64,000 nucleotides of DNA from Diabrotica undecimpunctata. Taxonomy: Eukaryota; Arthropoda; Insecta; Coleoptera; Chrysomelidae. Position numbers and translations under genes: made by a program. The stretch spans positions 19,556,741 to 19,620,740 of the forward strand of contig NC_092805.1 in NCBI RefSeq assembly GCF_040954645.1, written 5' to 3'. Below are positions 38,138 through 50,147 of this stretch, one piece after another; position 1 is the first letter of the stretch, and each line of letters starts with the position of its first letter. Below the pieces are notes generated by a model. That model was not told the origin of the DNA, did no database searches, and saw nothing but the letters and a program-made list of their open reading frames with translations.

Positions 38138-39061
38138 ATGGTAAAAGTGACACTCCGAAAAACAGGGAATAGGGTTAAAATAAATGGCGAAGAAACAGAT
38201 AAGTTTGAGGTCAGTGAGAGGGTGCGACAAGGAGACCCACTGTCATCGCTGTTGTTCAGTATCGTCCTCGAAGTTACCATCAGAGAAGCTGGAATCAACA
38301 GGTCAGGACTTATATATCAAAGAAAACACCGATGCTTAGCATTCGCTGACGACATTGTACTGATAGCCAGAAGTAAGCAAGAATTAAAAAAAATAATAAA
38401 AATATTAGAAATGAAAGCGAGAAAGAAAGGGATGTACATAAATGAAGAAAAGACCAAATATATGGAATGGACAGAAAGAGATTACCTACAAGAACAATAT
38501 CTGACAGTAATAACAGATGAAAAAACATATAAATTCGAAGAAGTAGAAATATTCCAGTATTTAGGAGCGACATTCACGAGAAGACCAAATATGAAGGAAG
38601 AAATCCAAGCGAGAATTATGGCCGGTAACCGTTGTATTTTTGCACTAAACAATTTATTAAGAAGCAAAAAGATATCTAGAAGGGCTAAGATAAAAATATA
38701 TAAGACAGTAATAAGACCTATTGTATTATATGCCAGTGAAACATGGACAATGAACAAATCCGAGCAAGTTTTGCTGCAAGTCTGGGAAAGAAAAGTTCTC
38801 AGGAAAATATTTGGAGGTAAATTATGGAATGGTATATGGATAAAAAGACCAAATATGGAATTAGAGGAGATGTATGGAGAACCGAATATCGTAGGGATCA
38901 TAAAGTCACAAAGACTGAGATGGTTGGGACCCATCCAAAGGATGGAAAACACGAGACTGCCAAAAAGAATGCTAATGGGAGGAATAGGAGGGAAAAGGAA
39001 GAAAGGCAGACCGAAAACCAGGTGGAAGAAGGATGTTGAAAAAGACATAGAAAAACTTTAA
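38138..39061 (+). CDS. RTE-like retrotransposon RT, C-terminal half open
   Basis: The element is recognisable from about 37975 (VDQIFLLREIQAESYEYGKP, then FIDFKQAFDGIKRKEI) with a TAA near 38127 before this open frame. The frame contains SERVRQGDPLSSLLFSIVLE, catalytic CLAFADDIVLIARS, YLGATFTRRPNMKEEI, YASETWTMNKSEQVLL, RLRWLGPIQRMENTRLPKRM and GRPKTRWKKDVEKDIE. A stop is followed by coding-like text to 39150 and then a long (TA)n run, which acts as the 3' microsatellite tail. It is 5'-truncated. Confidence 0.88.
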   Translation: MVKVTLRKTGNRVKINGEETDKFEVSERVRQGDPLSSLLFSIVLEVTIREAGINRSGLIYQRKHRCLAFADDIVLIARSKQELKKIIKILEMKARKKGMYINEEKTKYMEWTERDYLQEQYLTVITDEKTYKFEEVEIFQYLGATFTRRPNMKEEIQARIMAGNRCIFALNNLLRSKKISRRAKIKIYKTVIRPIVLYASETWTMNKSEQVLLQVWERKVLRKIFGGKLWNGIWIKRPNMELEEMYGEPNIVGIIKSQRLRWLGPIQRMENTRLPKRMLMGGIGGKRKKGRPKTRWKKDVEKDIEKL

Positions 39062-39149
39062 ATACCAAACTGGAAAAATAAAGCAACAAACAGAAAAGAA
39101 TGGAAAAGAAGAGTAACCCAAGCCATGGGCCTTCTAGGCCTGGAGAGCT

Positions 39150-39153
<4 letters not shown>

Positions 39154-39231
<78 letters not shown>
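39154..39231. repeat. (TA)n microsatellite
   Basis: About 39 uninterrupted TA units directly after the RTE 3' end; probably grew from its tail. Confidence 0.95.
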
Positions 39232-39232
<1 letters not shown>

Positions 39233-39299
39233 GTTCAGAGTTTACTTAGAGTGCACGTATTCTTTTTCTTGCCTATTAGGTACGTAATTGTGTTTTATA

Positions 39300-41350
39300 T
39301 TAGTAAAAATAGATTCGGATCGCGAGAGTGAAAGTGATTTGAGTTATGAAATGTCTAATAGTGACTTCTAGAGCGATTCAGACAGCAATTATATACTAAC
39401 TATTGAGGAAGAAGTCATTGATGGGGTACAAATGAGCAGCTAGATAGCCGTTACGGATCCGTTTGATGATAAGCTTCCAAGAGATATACCCGAATTTCGC
39501 TTTGACTATAAGTTTCACCCATCTATTGATGGGTGAAACCAAGATTGTATAAAAACTGTAACCTGTTTTGAGTCATTTGTAAGCAGCAGTACTGTTAAAA
39601 AACTATGCGAATGGACCGATCAAAGAGCTGATAAATATTTTAATGATAACTTTAATGATTTACTTATAAACCAGTGACAACAGAAGAAATGTATGTATTT
39701 GTAGCTCTATATTTTCTCAGTGGATTGACCAAGCGTCCTCAAATTTCAGATTATTGGAGTACAGATAATATATGCACTGGTGCTTCAGTTTTTTATAAAT
39801 CTGTTATGAGTCCAAATCGCTTTTTGGCAATTCTAAAATTCCTTAGATTTTTACTACCAGAACTTGTCAAAAGTAATGCACCGCTTAGCAGACTAGTCAT
39901 TTTGTGGCTCTTATTAGTTATAATTGTTAAAACTTAGTGGACCCAGGACCAGTTTTCGCAATAAATGAGAAACTTATGTTGTATAAAGGTCCGCTCCATT
40001 TTCGACAATACATAAAAAGCAAAAGAAGTCGATTTGGCATCAAAATATTTTCCTTATGTCCCAGTCTGAACTTTAAGGATACACCTGCAATTTTGTATAT
40101 ATATCGGCAAGAATATATATAACATATAGCACATTTTAAGAATAGAAAATTTTTTTTTCCGAGAAAATAGTAGTTTATCTTTGCCAAAACCCTCTTCTTC
40201 TTCTTTAAGTGCCCCGTCCGTTGCGAATGTTGGCTATTAACATGGTAATTCTGATCTTGTTTGCGGTGCTTCTAAATAGTTCGACCGATGTGAGCTCGAA
40301 CCACCCACAGATTTTGGAGCCACGAGTGTCTTCTCCTGCCTGGCCCTCGCTTACTGTCTATTTTCCCCTGGACAATCAATTGCAGTAGACGGTACTTATC
40401 GTGTCTCAATATGTGGCCTAGATATTCAAGCTTTCTTAGTTTGATTGTGCTCACGATTTCTTTATACTTTCCGATTCTTTGAAGTACCTCTATGTTGGTG
40501 ACATGTTCGATCTAGGATATACGAAGAATGCGTCGGTACATCCACATTTCGAATGCTTCTAGTTTTCTCGTGAGCGTCTCTGTCAGCGTCTAGGCCTCCA
40601 TACCATATAGTAATATCGGAAAAATGTTGCATTTAACTAGACGTAGTTTTAGGGAAAGAGACAAATCCTTGCTTATGAGGAGCTTTTTCTTATTGTTAAA
40701 TGCTGCTCTAGCACCTACTGAACAGTAATCGTGAAGTAATTGTAGATAATTGGTATATATCTGTTCGTCTTTGCGAGTTTATATTGACACAAAAGACTTT
40801 TCTTACAGGCACTATTTGACCAAATAGGGGCGTTAAAAGAGAATTAACATTGGTTCCATTAGATAGGCAACAATCATGTTTTGTTCGGAAGGATATGAAA
40901 GGATTTTTTGAAAGCCAACGATATGTTGTAGGAGGAAATGTTCTCTTTTATAACAAACAAAACATATTAAATTCTACAATCAAAATATGGGATCAGTTGA
41001 TACAGTGGACCAAAATATTGAACCGTACAGTCCTTTGCGGAAATCCTACACGTAATTTGCCAAAATAGGTTTGCACCATTTACATCTTATGCTATTGAAC
41101 TCCATAGTATTTTACAGCCAAGTCCATCAAAAGCATGTTTTAATGTATAAATTTACAAAACTCTGCTGCCAGGGTATACTTCTGAAGTATAAATTGTCAT
41201 ATACATTCAAATTGCTTCAAACATTTTTTCCCGCATAGGTGAATATATGTTCTATTATACATCGTAACTATGGTAAAATGTATTTTCAATAAAAAAACTT
41301 TTGCTAGTATACAACTCCCTACCTCAAAAAAAGACCTGGAGCGGAAGGGG
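39300..41350 (+). mobile_element. piggyBac-like transposon, decayed, interrupted by an RTE
   Basis: The plus strand encodes EEMYVFVALYFLSGLTKRPQ, DYWSTDNICTGASVFYKSVM and NRFLAILKFLRF. A frameshift follows, then FAINEKLMLYKGPLHFRQYI (the catalytic Asp of the DEQLML block is Asn) and KSKRSRFGIKIFSLCP. After the insertion at 40186-40794 come LTLVPLDRQQSCFVRK, YVVGGNVLFYNKQ and VDTVDQNIEPYS. The right end is GGAAGGGGTTAA (TTAA at 41351-41354). The left end is not identified. Confidence 0.8.
40186..40794 (-). mobile_element. RTE-like 3' fragment inserted in piggyBac
   Basis: The minus strand reads KLRKLEYLGHILRHDKYRLL then [20 protein letters not shown] and WLQNL. The C-terminus continues to a tail of AAGAAGAAGAAGAGG (plus-strand CTTCTTCTTC at about 40193). 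The upstream part (to 40794) has degraded thumb text. It splits the piggyBac frame between FSLCP and the GTI-PNRG block. Confidence 0.8.
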
Positions 41351-41454
41351 TTAAAGAATAAAAAAGCAAAAGGTGTTCTGTTAAACTAATGAAGTAGTTG
41401 ACCTCTTTCATTTGCCAATAATTGACCGATGAAATCTCTGTATTTCTCCTGTTG

Positions 41455-41680
41455 AAATAAACGAGCACCTAAAAGAAAACAAAATGGGAAGGCCGAAAAA
41501 CTCCTGGAAAACATATGTCGATGAATAAATGGCAAGCTGAGGTCTAAAACAACAAGATAGTTTGAATTGTTGATGAATAACTGGCAAGCAGATTTCTAAA
41601 ACAACATGATTGTTTGGATGAAAGAAGCTGGAAGTTAATACGCGGAAGGCGAGAGGATCTCAATTATAAAATAAACCGCA
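41455..41680 (+). mobile_element. Possible RTE 3' remnant
   Basis: Text KENKMGRPKNSWKTYVDE with following KKLEVNTRKA resembles the GRP--W C-terminal block of RTE polyproteins. It is short and stop-rich; weak support. Confidence 0.4.
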
Positions 41681-42609
41681 TAATGTGATATGTGCTAATA
41701 GACAAGTTTTTTCTTTACCTCGTATGCGTAAACTAGTACCTCAGAAATGAATGTGTCGCATCTGCCTTTTGTTAACGAACACACACGAACTAGATCTTCA
41801 GTAAAGAAATCGTGGTCATTCCAGACTATAAAAAAAGAATAAAAGGAGAAGCTACGAAAATAGAAGCACAAAGAAGTAAGCAATGATATGAAGATCTTAA
41901 CGTACAAAACACAGCAAGCATTGACTAAACTCCAGTAACTAAAACCACAACAATCAAACCCTCATAAGGAGTAAGATAACAATATACGGTTCCATCCAAA
42001 TGATTGCAAAGCAATGCCACAAAAGAAAATTTGAGTAGTAGACATACATAAAGTTATGTAACTTTAAAAAGACACTTTAATCTCTTTAAATATGTAAAAC
42101 TAATAGTCTAATAAAGTAATAATTTTTACTTTTTTAATAAAGATATCTATAAAATATTTACAACGGTCAAATAAACTTTATGGCCCAATAAATTTAAAGG
42201 AAAACAAGAAACCAATCTGTTTAACATTTTTTATAATTTAGTTGCTACTTAAAAATTATAATTCTGAATTCCAAAAATCTGCTTAATTGCTAGTTTAAAT
42301 TACTTTTAATATCTACAGATTAGGCTGTCTAAAAGTAAGCCAGCCAAATTAAAACCAGGTCATGTGGATGATGGCTGCGAATTTATATTAATATCTCGCT
42401 AAAAACTAAATCATCTAGATACTATCATCAAATTTCTAGAATTAAATTAAAATCTGCCCATGGTCAACATATTAAATGATTAAAGTATACACATAAAACA
42501 ATTTTATTTGAGTTTAAACAATAGCAGTTGTTTTGATATTTAGCAATTTTAGCCAGCTAAGCCATTTTATAAGTTTTTTAACTAATACGTCTAATAATTG
42601 AAGCGCATA
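41681..42609. other. No recognisable gene
   Basis: AT-rich; no motif, splice pattern or repeat that I can support. Confidence 0.45.
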
Positions 42610-42845
42610 GTGCAAGAGTGGCCTAAATAAAAAAAATGATATTTGAGTTATTAACACAAAGCGTTAGTATTTGTATTATTCTATCGTGTGCAATAGTGGC
42701 CCACATCGATTTGATTAAAATGCAGGTAGAAGAATGATCAAGGTCACTTTAGCCTATTATGATTTGTTGACAAACGGTCATGCAGTAATATCCCAATGTT
42801 CATGCCTGTCGATGTGTTTCAGTTTCTCGTGTGCACTAGTGGCCT
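42610..42845 (+). repeat. Three spaced copies of GTGCA-x3-GTGGCC motif
   Basis: GTGCAAGAGTGGCCT (42610-42624), GTGCAATAGTGGCCC (42688-42702) and GTGCACTAGTGGCCT (42831-42845), all same strand and upstream of the candidate transposase start at 42936. The arrangement mirrors the GTACAATCTCC iterons of the 6.9-9.5 kb element. Confidence 0.75.
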
Positions 42846-42935
42846 ATCTCTTAACCTTAAAATTATTATTTTTTGATTTTTAACAGCTAGTGTTACGCTT
42901 TAATTGTTTGTCTTTAGTTATTTGGAAGTTGTGTT

Positions 42936-45615
42936 ATGGATATTCCATCCACATCAGGTAAATATATTATTCAGATCATTTTCTTAAGTAATTATTAAAA
43001 GTAGATATATTGGAATAAGGTGTTAAAAAGTATAATATTAATACACGCCTGAATTATTGTAACTTATCTCTTTCAGGCAAAAGCAATAATACTTTTGATG
43101 ACAGTAATGTCTCTAGTATTGATATGTCATATGCAGATTCAGGATCCAGTTACAATCCTTCCGTATTGGTAGAATCATCAAGTGAAAAAAGTACGGGTAT
43201 TTTATTATTATTATAATCGTTTCATCATCATCATCCAGCCTCAAGAGTTTACTGCTGAACATAGGCCTCTTCCTCATGTTTCCAACCCCGTCTATCTTGC
43301 GCCGCTCTTATCCAGTTTTTATTGAGTCTTTTTAAATCGTCAGTCCATCTTGTAGGTGGTCGACCGACGCTTCTCTTGTCGTCCCTTGGCTTCCATTCCA
43401 ATAACCTTTTTGTCCATCGCCCATCTATCATTCTGGCTATGTGTCCTGTCCATCTCCATTTTAGTCTGGCTATCTTCTCGATGATGTCAGTCACTCCGGT
43501 TCTTCTCCTGATGTCTTCGTTGGTTATTCTGTCTCGCAGAGTTATTCCTAACATGGACCGCTCCATTCTTCTCTACGTGATTCTAAGTTTGGTAGCTGCT
43601 GCTTTTGTTAAGGTAAGTGTTTCTGCTCCGTACGTCAAGACTGGGAGGACGCACTGATCAAATACCTTTCTTTTTAGGCATGTGGGCGGCTCACTTTTAA
43701 AAGTTTCTTTGTTTTCCAAATGCTGCCCACCCAAGGCCGATTCTTCTTTTAAGTTCATGAGTCTGGTTATCCCTGCCAATCATAATTTCATGTCCCAGGT
43801 ATTTATATCTATCTACGAGTTCTATTTTTTTCCTACCAATACTGATGTTCTGGTTGGGTACCAAATTGGTCATGATTTTTGTTTTCGAGATATTTATATT
43901 TAAACCTACACTTTCTGTAGCCACAACGAGTTCATGTACCATCTCTCTTGCCATACCTAGATCTTCAGCTATTATAAGTATATCATCGGCGAAACGTAAG
44001 TTGTTTAGATATTCTCCATCTATTTTTATTCCCTTTGTCATCCAATCCAAATTCTTAAAAGCATGTTCTAGCACCGTATTAAAAAGTTTAGGTGACATTG
44101 GGTCTCCTTGTCTAACCCCCCGTTCTATTTTTATGCGATTACTGTTAGTATGTAATCTGACAGTGGTTGTTGCCTGCAGGTATATTTTGTATATCTATAA
44201 TCTAGCCTGCATTCTTTAAGCGACTGTAATATTTTTCTTAGCTCAACTGTGTCAAAGGCTTTGTGAAAATCGATAAATATTAGAACTAGAGGTTTATTGT
44301 ATTCCACTGCTTTCTCTATTAGGGTTTTTATACTTTGTAGATGGTCATTTGTTCCGTAACTTTTTCGGAATCGTGTCTGTTCCCTTGGTTGATAAGTGTC
44401 TAATTTTCTTTCCATTCTCTTAACTAGTATTCGCTTAAACAACTTTGCTTTGTCTCCTGCTTTGTGTAATAGAATCATAGTAGCGTTGTTCCAGTCTGTT
44501 GGAATATTGGCGCTGTGAAGGCAGATATTGAAAAGTTGTTTAATTTTTTTAAGTAATACATCCCCTCCAATTTTTAGTGCTTCTGATACTATTTCATCTT
44601 CACCCGGGGTTCCATTATTTTTCATTTTCTTCAGGGCTTCTTTGATTTCTGATTTTGTTATATCGGGCATTAAATCTGATCCTTGGTTTAATATCCCAGT
44701 TTTTAGTGTAATTGGAGGTTCCGTATTGTTATCTTTTTTCTTGATCTATATAACTCTGTGTAGAACTCTTCGACTATTCTTAATATTTCATCTCTGTTCA
44801 TTGTTTCTTCTCCAGTTCTGTTTCTCAGTTTGTTAATTTCTATTTTCCCCTTTTGTACGCTCCTCTTCAAAACTTTCATGTTCTTATTTTGCTCTATTGC
44901 CTGTTTTGTTTTTTCTACATTGTAGTTTCTTCGTTTGCATAAAACTAATATACTTTGATTTAGGTGAAAATGAAAATGTATTGGTGACTGATGAGAATTT
45001 ACAAAGCAATTTTCAGTCTAACGATATTGCGAATCCTTGAGAAATTCTAAAAAGTAAGAAACGTGGTGCTCGCTAAAAATTGGAAGATAAAAGAATGCCA
45101 TAAACAACGTGAAACTATTTTTAAAGATTTTTATGAACTCACCAATTATGATTTACAACATCTTACTTAAGTGGCCAGGCCAAATCAAACTTACTTTAAA
45201 ATTAACCAATACTGCTCAAAGGGACTTCAGAAAATACACAAGACAATATTATTTGACAAGAGAAACAGGGCTAGATATTCCAGTTTGCAAGGTGTTTTTT
45301 AAAAAAATTTTGAGAGTTTTAGATGGTCGACTTACACGTGCTTTGCGTGATAGAGAGCAAGGTGGTACATCTTCTAAGGATAAAAAAGGAAAAAAGGACC
45401 CTCATAATAAAAGAAGTCAGGAGAAACTTGCAAATATTTTTCATTTTATTTCGAAGTTTACAAAATATCAGTCATTATTCTAGAAAAAAAAATCCCAATC
45501 TTTGTTATTTAGCTCCCACTTTAAATCTGTCAATTATGTATTCTTTATACAAACAAGAAACAAATGATCCTGCGTCACAATTTGTTTTTAGTGATGTCAG
45601 TTACAGTATACAGGA
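42936..45615 (+). pseudogene. [16 protein letters not shown] element, N-terminal half (copy 2)
   Basis: Exon-like pieces: MDIPSTSG (42936-42959, then donor GTAAAT), an acceptor at about 43076, NNTFDDSNVSSIDMSYADSG to 43196 (donor GTATTT), an acceptor ATTTAG at 44961-44963, then ENENVLVTDENLQSNFQSND and stop-containing text. The recognisable core follows: RDREQGGTSSKDKKGKKDPH, IFHFISKFTKYQSHYSRKKN (after one frameshift at about 45478) and YLAPTLNLSIMYSLYKQETN. This aligns in order with [15 protein letters not shown] and [13 protein letters not shown] of copy 1. The sequence stops at about 45615 against an RTE, so the [10 protein letters not shown] half is missing. Confidence 0.65.
43205..44950 (-). 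mobile_element. RTE-like retrotransposon, decayed, in intron of copy 2
   Basis: Minus-strand blocks in order: ETMNRDEILRIVEEFYTELY, ALKKMKNNGTPGEDEIVSEA (44640-44580), STDWNN-type NIPTDWNNATMILLHKAGDK, FRKSYGTNDHLQSIKTLIEK, FIDFHKAFDTVELRKILQSL, SPKLFNTVLEHAFKNLDW, catalytic LRFADDILIIAED (about 43997-43960), YKYLGHEIMIGRDNQTHELK, RLKWRWTGHIARM and GRPPTRWTDDLKRLNKNWIR. The 3' tail is (GAT)n then (AAT)n on the minus strand (43200-43245). Several frameshifts. Confidence 0.88.
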
Positions 45616-45627
45616 GAGAGGGTCTCC

Positions 45628-46165
45628 CTAGGGCAGCCCGTGATTTATTTTAAAAGTTTCAGACAGTTCCCCCTGAATTCTTTTTCTACGTTCATCTTTT
45701 GCAAGAGTTATTTTTGTTAAATTTACCAACTGATTTGGTATTCCTAGCTCTTTCATTGCTTTCAACATTTCTCTTTTAGTCACAGAGTCGTAGGTTGCTT
45801 TGTAGCATATAAATCTGTGATGAGTATGAATGATATATTTCAGCCTCTGAAACCAGCCTGGTATTTTCCTACTATCCGTTTTGCATATGGTGTCATACGG
45901 TGATATAGTCCATGGAAAATATTTTATAGGCTGCATTTAGAAGCGTAATTCCTCTGTGGTTAGAGCATTCAAAGCATTCAAAGGTATATCTCTTTTTTTG
46001 TGTATGGTGCAAAGTATTTCTATATTCCAATCATTGGGGAGTGATTTTTGTGTCCATATTTCTTTTATAAGCTGCTGTAATGCCATTATGGTATCATGGC
46101 CACCTGGCATTATGGTATCATGGCCATTATGGAGCAGAAATATTAACACTCACAAAAGGCAGCAA
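45628..46165 (-). mobile_element. RTE-like retrotransposon fragment, decayed
   Basis: Minus-strand text QKSLPNDWNIEILCTIHKKR (about 46050-45990), YDSVTKREMLKAMKELGIPN, QLVNLTKITLAKDERRKRIQ and GELSETFKINHGLP is RT fingers-to-palm of a further RTE subfamily. A short triplicated text (CATTATGGTATCATGGCCA, 46082-46130) interrupts it. Confidence 0.75.
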
Positions 46166-46167
46166 AC

Positions 46168-46545
46168 AAGATTCGCATGACTCAGAGGGCTTTGAAGCGG
46201 CTGATGTTAAGTGCCTCTCTGAAAGACCGAATCTCAAAGGAAGAAATACGTGGTAGAACAAAAACAACAGACGTTATCGAAAAAATCACGTTGCTAAAAT
46301 GGAATTGGTCAGAACACATCGCCAGATTATCAAATAACCATATTCTTGTAGACAAAACTTATTTTCGAGTGGAGGCCAAGACAAAAAGCACTACAGAAAA
46401 GGGAATGCCCACCAAACATATAGACTGACGACTTGAAGCGTGTCAGCAGTAACTAGATGCAAGACAGGCAAATCAGAGACAGATGGAAAGAGCTGAGGGA
46501 GACCTGTGTCCAATAATCGCAGCGTATAAAATAATGATGATGATA
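46168..46545 (+). mobile_element. RTE-like 3' end, decayed
   Basis: Plus-strand text MLSASLKDRISKEEIRGRTK, TTDVIEKITLLKWNWSEHIA and RDRWKEL-like text, ending at an ATAATGATGATGATAG tail. It is the same C-terminal architecture as the 43.2 kb and 46.8 kb copies. Confidence 0.75.
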
Positions 46546-46680
46546 GAATATATAGTAGTACAGTAGAGAAAACAATAGCTCTTTTGTTATAGAACATATA
46601 GTTCTTTTTCAGCAGCTATAGCACAAAGAAAAATAAATGAAGGGTAAAGGGGAATTCGTAGTTAGAAAGAGTTTCGTACT

Positions 46681-46686
46681 GTGTGT

Positions 46687-46722
<36 letters not shown>
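46681..46722. repeat. (GT)n microsatellite
   Basis: About 20 GT units with one AT interruption. Confidence 0.9.
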
Positions 46723-46796
46723 AGAGTCTGGCTTCAAACTATGTTCATTAGCCAAATATCACACTAATCACATATTACTGCTTAAAACCGGAGAAG

Positions 46797-47080
46797 AACC
46801 GGAGTGACTGACATCATCGAGAAGATAGCCAGACTAAAATGGAGATGGGCAGGACACATAGCCAGAATGACAGATAGGCGATGGACAAAGAGGTTATTGG
46901 AATGGAGGCCAAGGGAAGACAAGAGAAGCGTCGGTCGACCACCTACAAGATGGACTGACGATTTAAGAAGACTCAATAAAAACTGGATAAGAGCGGCGCA
47001 AGATAGACGGGGTTGGAAACATGAGGAAGAGCCCTATGTTCAGCAGTGGACTCTTAAGGCTGGATGATGATGATGACTGC
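46797..47080 (+). mobile_element. RTE 3' end, 5'-truncated, well preserved
   Basis: An open plus-strand frame reads TDIIEKIARLKWRWAGHIAR, RRWTKRLLEWRPREDKRSVG, RPPTRWTDDLRRLNKNWIRA and AQDRRGWKHEEEPYVQQW, then a GATGATGATGATG tail. It is nearly identical to the minus-strand end of the 43.2 kb copy, so both derive from one active lineage. Confidence 0.88.
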
Positions 47081-47207
47081 TTAAAACTAAATGTATTGTA
47101 ATATACCCACTTGAAAATAGTACGTACTTGTACGTATCAATTGTATTTTAGTGACTATCTCAACAATTTTTAAGCTATTTATGTTAAATGTTTATTTTTG
47201 TTTTACT

Positions 47208-48449
47208 GAGAAATTCAATCAAGAGATCATGCACTGATTTGTTGAATGAGGCAATCACACACGATTTATTAACTGGACCCGCAATGTGTAGTTCGTACAA
47301 TTAGGATCTTTGAATGATCCCATGTGTTTTGTACATTTGAAAAATATGTGGTTTAAGTCTATCACTAAAGTGTTGCAATACTCCCAAAAGGGGCTTTGAC
47401 CCTCCTATTTTAAATAGACAAGCTGGGAAGCAACCATGATAAAAGTTTCGTAGTGATATCATAAATAGAATAATTTTGCCTCGACTTTAAAGCCACATCT
47501 AAGACATCCATGAGTATTTAACACATTAAGTGCCAAACTATATTTTGCGATTGGGTCCGTGGCGCCGTAAAAATTTTATGGCTGAATCGTATTTAGATCA
47601 CATCTCTAGGAACATGTTTATAGAGAAAAAATAAAAATCATTAAGATTAAGCCAATTAAAAGTGTGAATAAAATATATACACGCGGCGCCTGATTAAAAT
47701 ATATAAGACTACGCCCGTGTATAGGTATTATACATACAACAGCTGGACGGTCAAACTTGCACAAACTTGCACTTTTTATGGTCATTTATATTTTACAGGG
47801 CACAGCATATTGTTGTATTATATTTTGGGTTCTACGTTTGTTCTGAACAGTGTGTTCTTGAGCGAGAAATAGCAGTATTTGTTAAAAAAAGATGTCTTAC
47901 AAACGTGAGAAAGCAGAAAGGCAAAGACTGGAACTACTGATGGAGGAATGTTTACCAGAGATAAACAATATGGACATGAGTGATGAAGAATTAGTTGATT
48001 CTGAATCAGATACGAGCGGTATAGAGCCATTTCCTGCCGATTCTGATGATGATCCCGATTATACCGAAAATGAAAACATTGAAAATTCCGATTCACAATC
48101 AGAGGAAGAAGTTCTTCAAGTGAAAAGACGAAAAGTTGCATCAACTACAAATCATGCATGTTCCTCGAATTCAGATGTCAATGTTCCTGAAAATGTACCA
48201 CAAGTGTGAGGACCAATCATTAAAAATTTTAAAAATTTAGTTTTCAATAAACCTGTAGGAGTTCATGATGAAATAACCATTTAAATTCAAGGTAAAACTG
48301 AATTAGACTCATTTCAGCAATTTGTAACTGATGAGATATTTGAACTAATGGTTTTGCAGACAAATATTTCTGCTGATCAAAAAATTGTAGAAAAAATTAC
48401 GAACGAAACCATTGGTCCACAATCAAGAATAAATGAATGGACTCCGACA
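47208..48449 (+). repeat. Duplicated segment X, copy 1
   Basis: 1242 bases matching 51888-53137 with scattered substitutions and two small insertions (3 and 5 bases) in the other copy. It contains the left end and N-terminal part of a piggyBac-like element. Confidence 0.95.
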
Positions 48450-50143
48450 GATACAGCAGAAATGAAAAAATTTTTAGGAGTCATCCTATGGATGGGACTC
48501 GATCGAAAACCAACCCTAAAAGATTATTGGAAACGATCTTTGCTCTACAAAAATAACATTTCAAGTGTTATAAGCCGAAATCGCTTTGAGCTACTACTAC
48601 AAATGTGGCATTTCTCCAATAATGAGGAGTGTCCTCCAGGAAGTAGGCTGTATAAAGTTCAACCCCTACTTGATATTCTAAATAAAAATTTCAAAATGTG
48701 CATGGAACCCGGTGAAAACGTATGTATTGACGAAAGCATGATTCCTTTTCGAGGACGAATATCATTTCGTCAATATATAAAAGGGAAGAAACACAAATTT
48801 GGGTTTAAAGTTTTCAAGTTATGTCTAAAGGGTGGCTATACATACCATATGAAGATTTATTGTGGACTAGATAAAAGTATAGGTATACCCGTAGCCAATA
48901 CAATAGTTCTTGAACTTATGGATGGACTTCTGGGAGATGCCGTACACTGTTCGCTGATAATTGGTATAATAGCGTCGGATTAGCTAAAGAACTAATTGCA
49001 AATAGTAAACATTTGGTCGGCACATTACGAAGTAACCGCAAGGAAAATCCAGTGGCAGTTGTCCAAAAAAAACTTAAAAGGGGTGAAATTTATGGAGAAG
49101 AGAAGGATGGTATAGTTGTAGCTAAGTGGAAGGACAAAAGAGACATTTTATTTATAAGTACTAAACACGGAGATGAAATAACGGAGGTTAGTGCAAGAAA
49201 AGGAGGTGTCCGAAATAAACCTACTGCTATTTGTTCTTACAATTCTGCCAAATCATTTATTGACGTGTCGGACCAGATGTCATCCTACTCTACTGCTTTA
49301 CGAAAAACAATTAAATGGTTCAGAAAAATTGCAGTTGAGGCCTTAACAGGTACTGCTGTAGTTAATGCCTGGATTTTACATAATTCAGTACGTGATAGCC
49401 GTATGTCAATTACAACATTTAGAGAAAATTTGTGTTTGCAGTTATTAGGTGTCGACAATATTTCTGCAACTACAGACAATAATAGACTAGAAAAACATGA
49501 ACTGAAGGCGACAGAAAAACGGAAGCGGTGTAAAATATGTTACACTCGTTTAGCAGGACAACATAACAGAACATATGCAGCTGGTCACAGCAAACAAGTG
49601 ATATATATCTGTCCAGCATGTCCGGACAAACCACCTATTTGTATAGACTGATTTTTCAATTCTTATGTGTGTAAACCAAAATAATTGATATATCTAATAT
49701 ATTTTTTATTTACGAGTTTTTATTTGATGTCAATATCTACTGAAATATTGTTTTTTATAATCTTTTTTTTGTTTTTAGAATGTGTAAATTTGTTTTATTT
49801 TGAACTACTTTTACCTAATTTGTAATTTGTACACAATAAACAAATTATCAGTACAAACATAGATACTTTACTTTAAAACTAATAATTTTTTACTGTAATA
49901 AAAACGTCCCAACAAAACTGTAAAAAAAAATTATTGACGAAACCAATTTATCTGCCAATTTGATATGATGTAATGTAGCGCCGCACCAATACATATCCCA
50001 TAAGATACCTACGTTAACTGTGCAGAAATCGCATACACACGGCCTACAATACAGCTATGCCTCGTGAATAAAATTTATACACACGGCGCCCTGGACCCGA
50101 CTACTGTGTACCTATATATTTTATACACAAAGCGCTTAACGTG
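47522..50143 (+). mobile_element. piggyBac-like transposon, complete ends, broken gene
   Basis: TTAA at 47518-47521 and 50144-50147 flank the element. Its ends CACATTAAGTGC and GCGCTTAACGTG are inverted with two mismatches. GGCGCC-containing text occurs near both ends (about 47560, 47686 and 50088). The gene runs 47892-49651: an acidic N-terminus (MSYKREKAERQR...), a TGA at 48207, a TAA at 48282, DDD core CIDESMIPFRG, FADNWYNSVGLA, SFIDVSDQMSSY, and a C-terminal Cys/His finger (KRCKICYTRLAGQH...YICPACPDKP). A one-base loss near 48940 shifts the frame before FADNWYN. Catalytic Asp residues are retained but the gene is not translatable as one protein. Confidence 0.9.
47892..49651 (+). pseudogene. 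piggyBac-like transposase, two stops and one frameshift
   Basis: N-terminal piece 47892-48209, central piece 48348-48983, C-terminal piece 49013-49651 (frame in fact open from about 48940). The first stop (TGA after VPQV) is shared with the second copy at 52897, so it predates the duplication. The second (TAA at 48282-48284) is a CAA in the other copy, so it is specific to this one. Central residues: WTPTDTAEMKKFLGVILWMG, NRFELLLQMWHFSNNEECPP, FRQYIKGKKHKFGFKVFKLC. Family: cut-and-paste transposase acting at TTAA. Confidence 0.9.
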
Positions 50144-50147
50144 TTAA

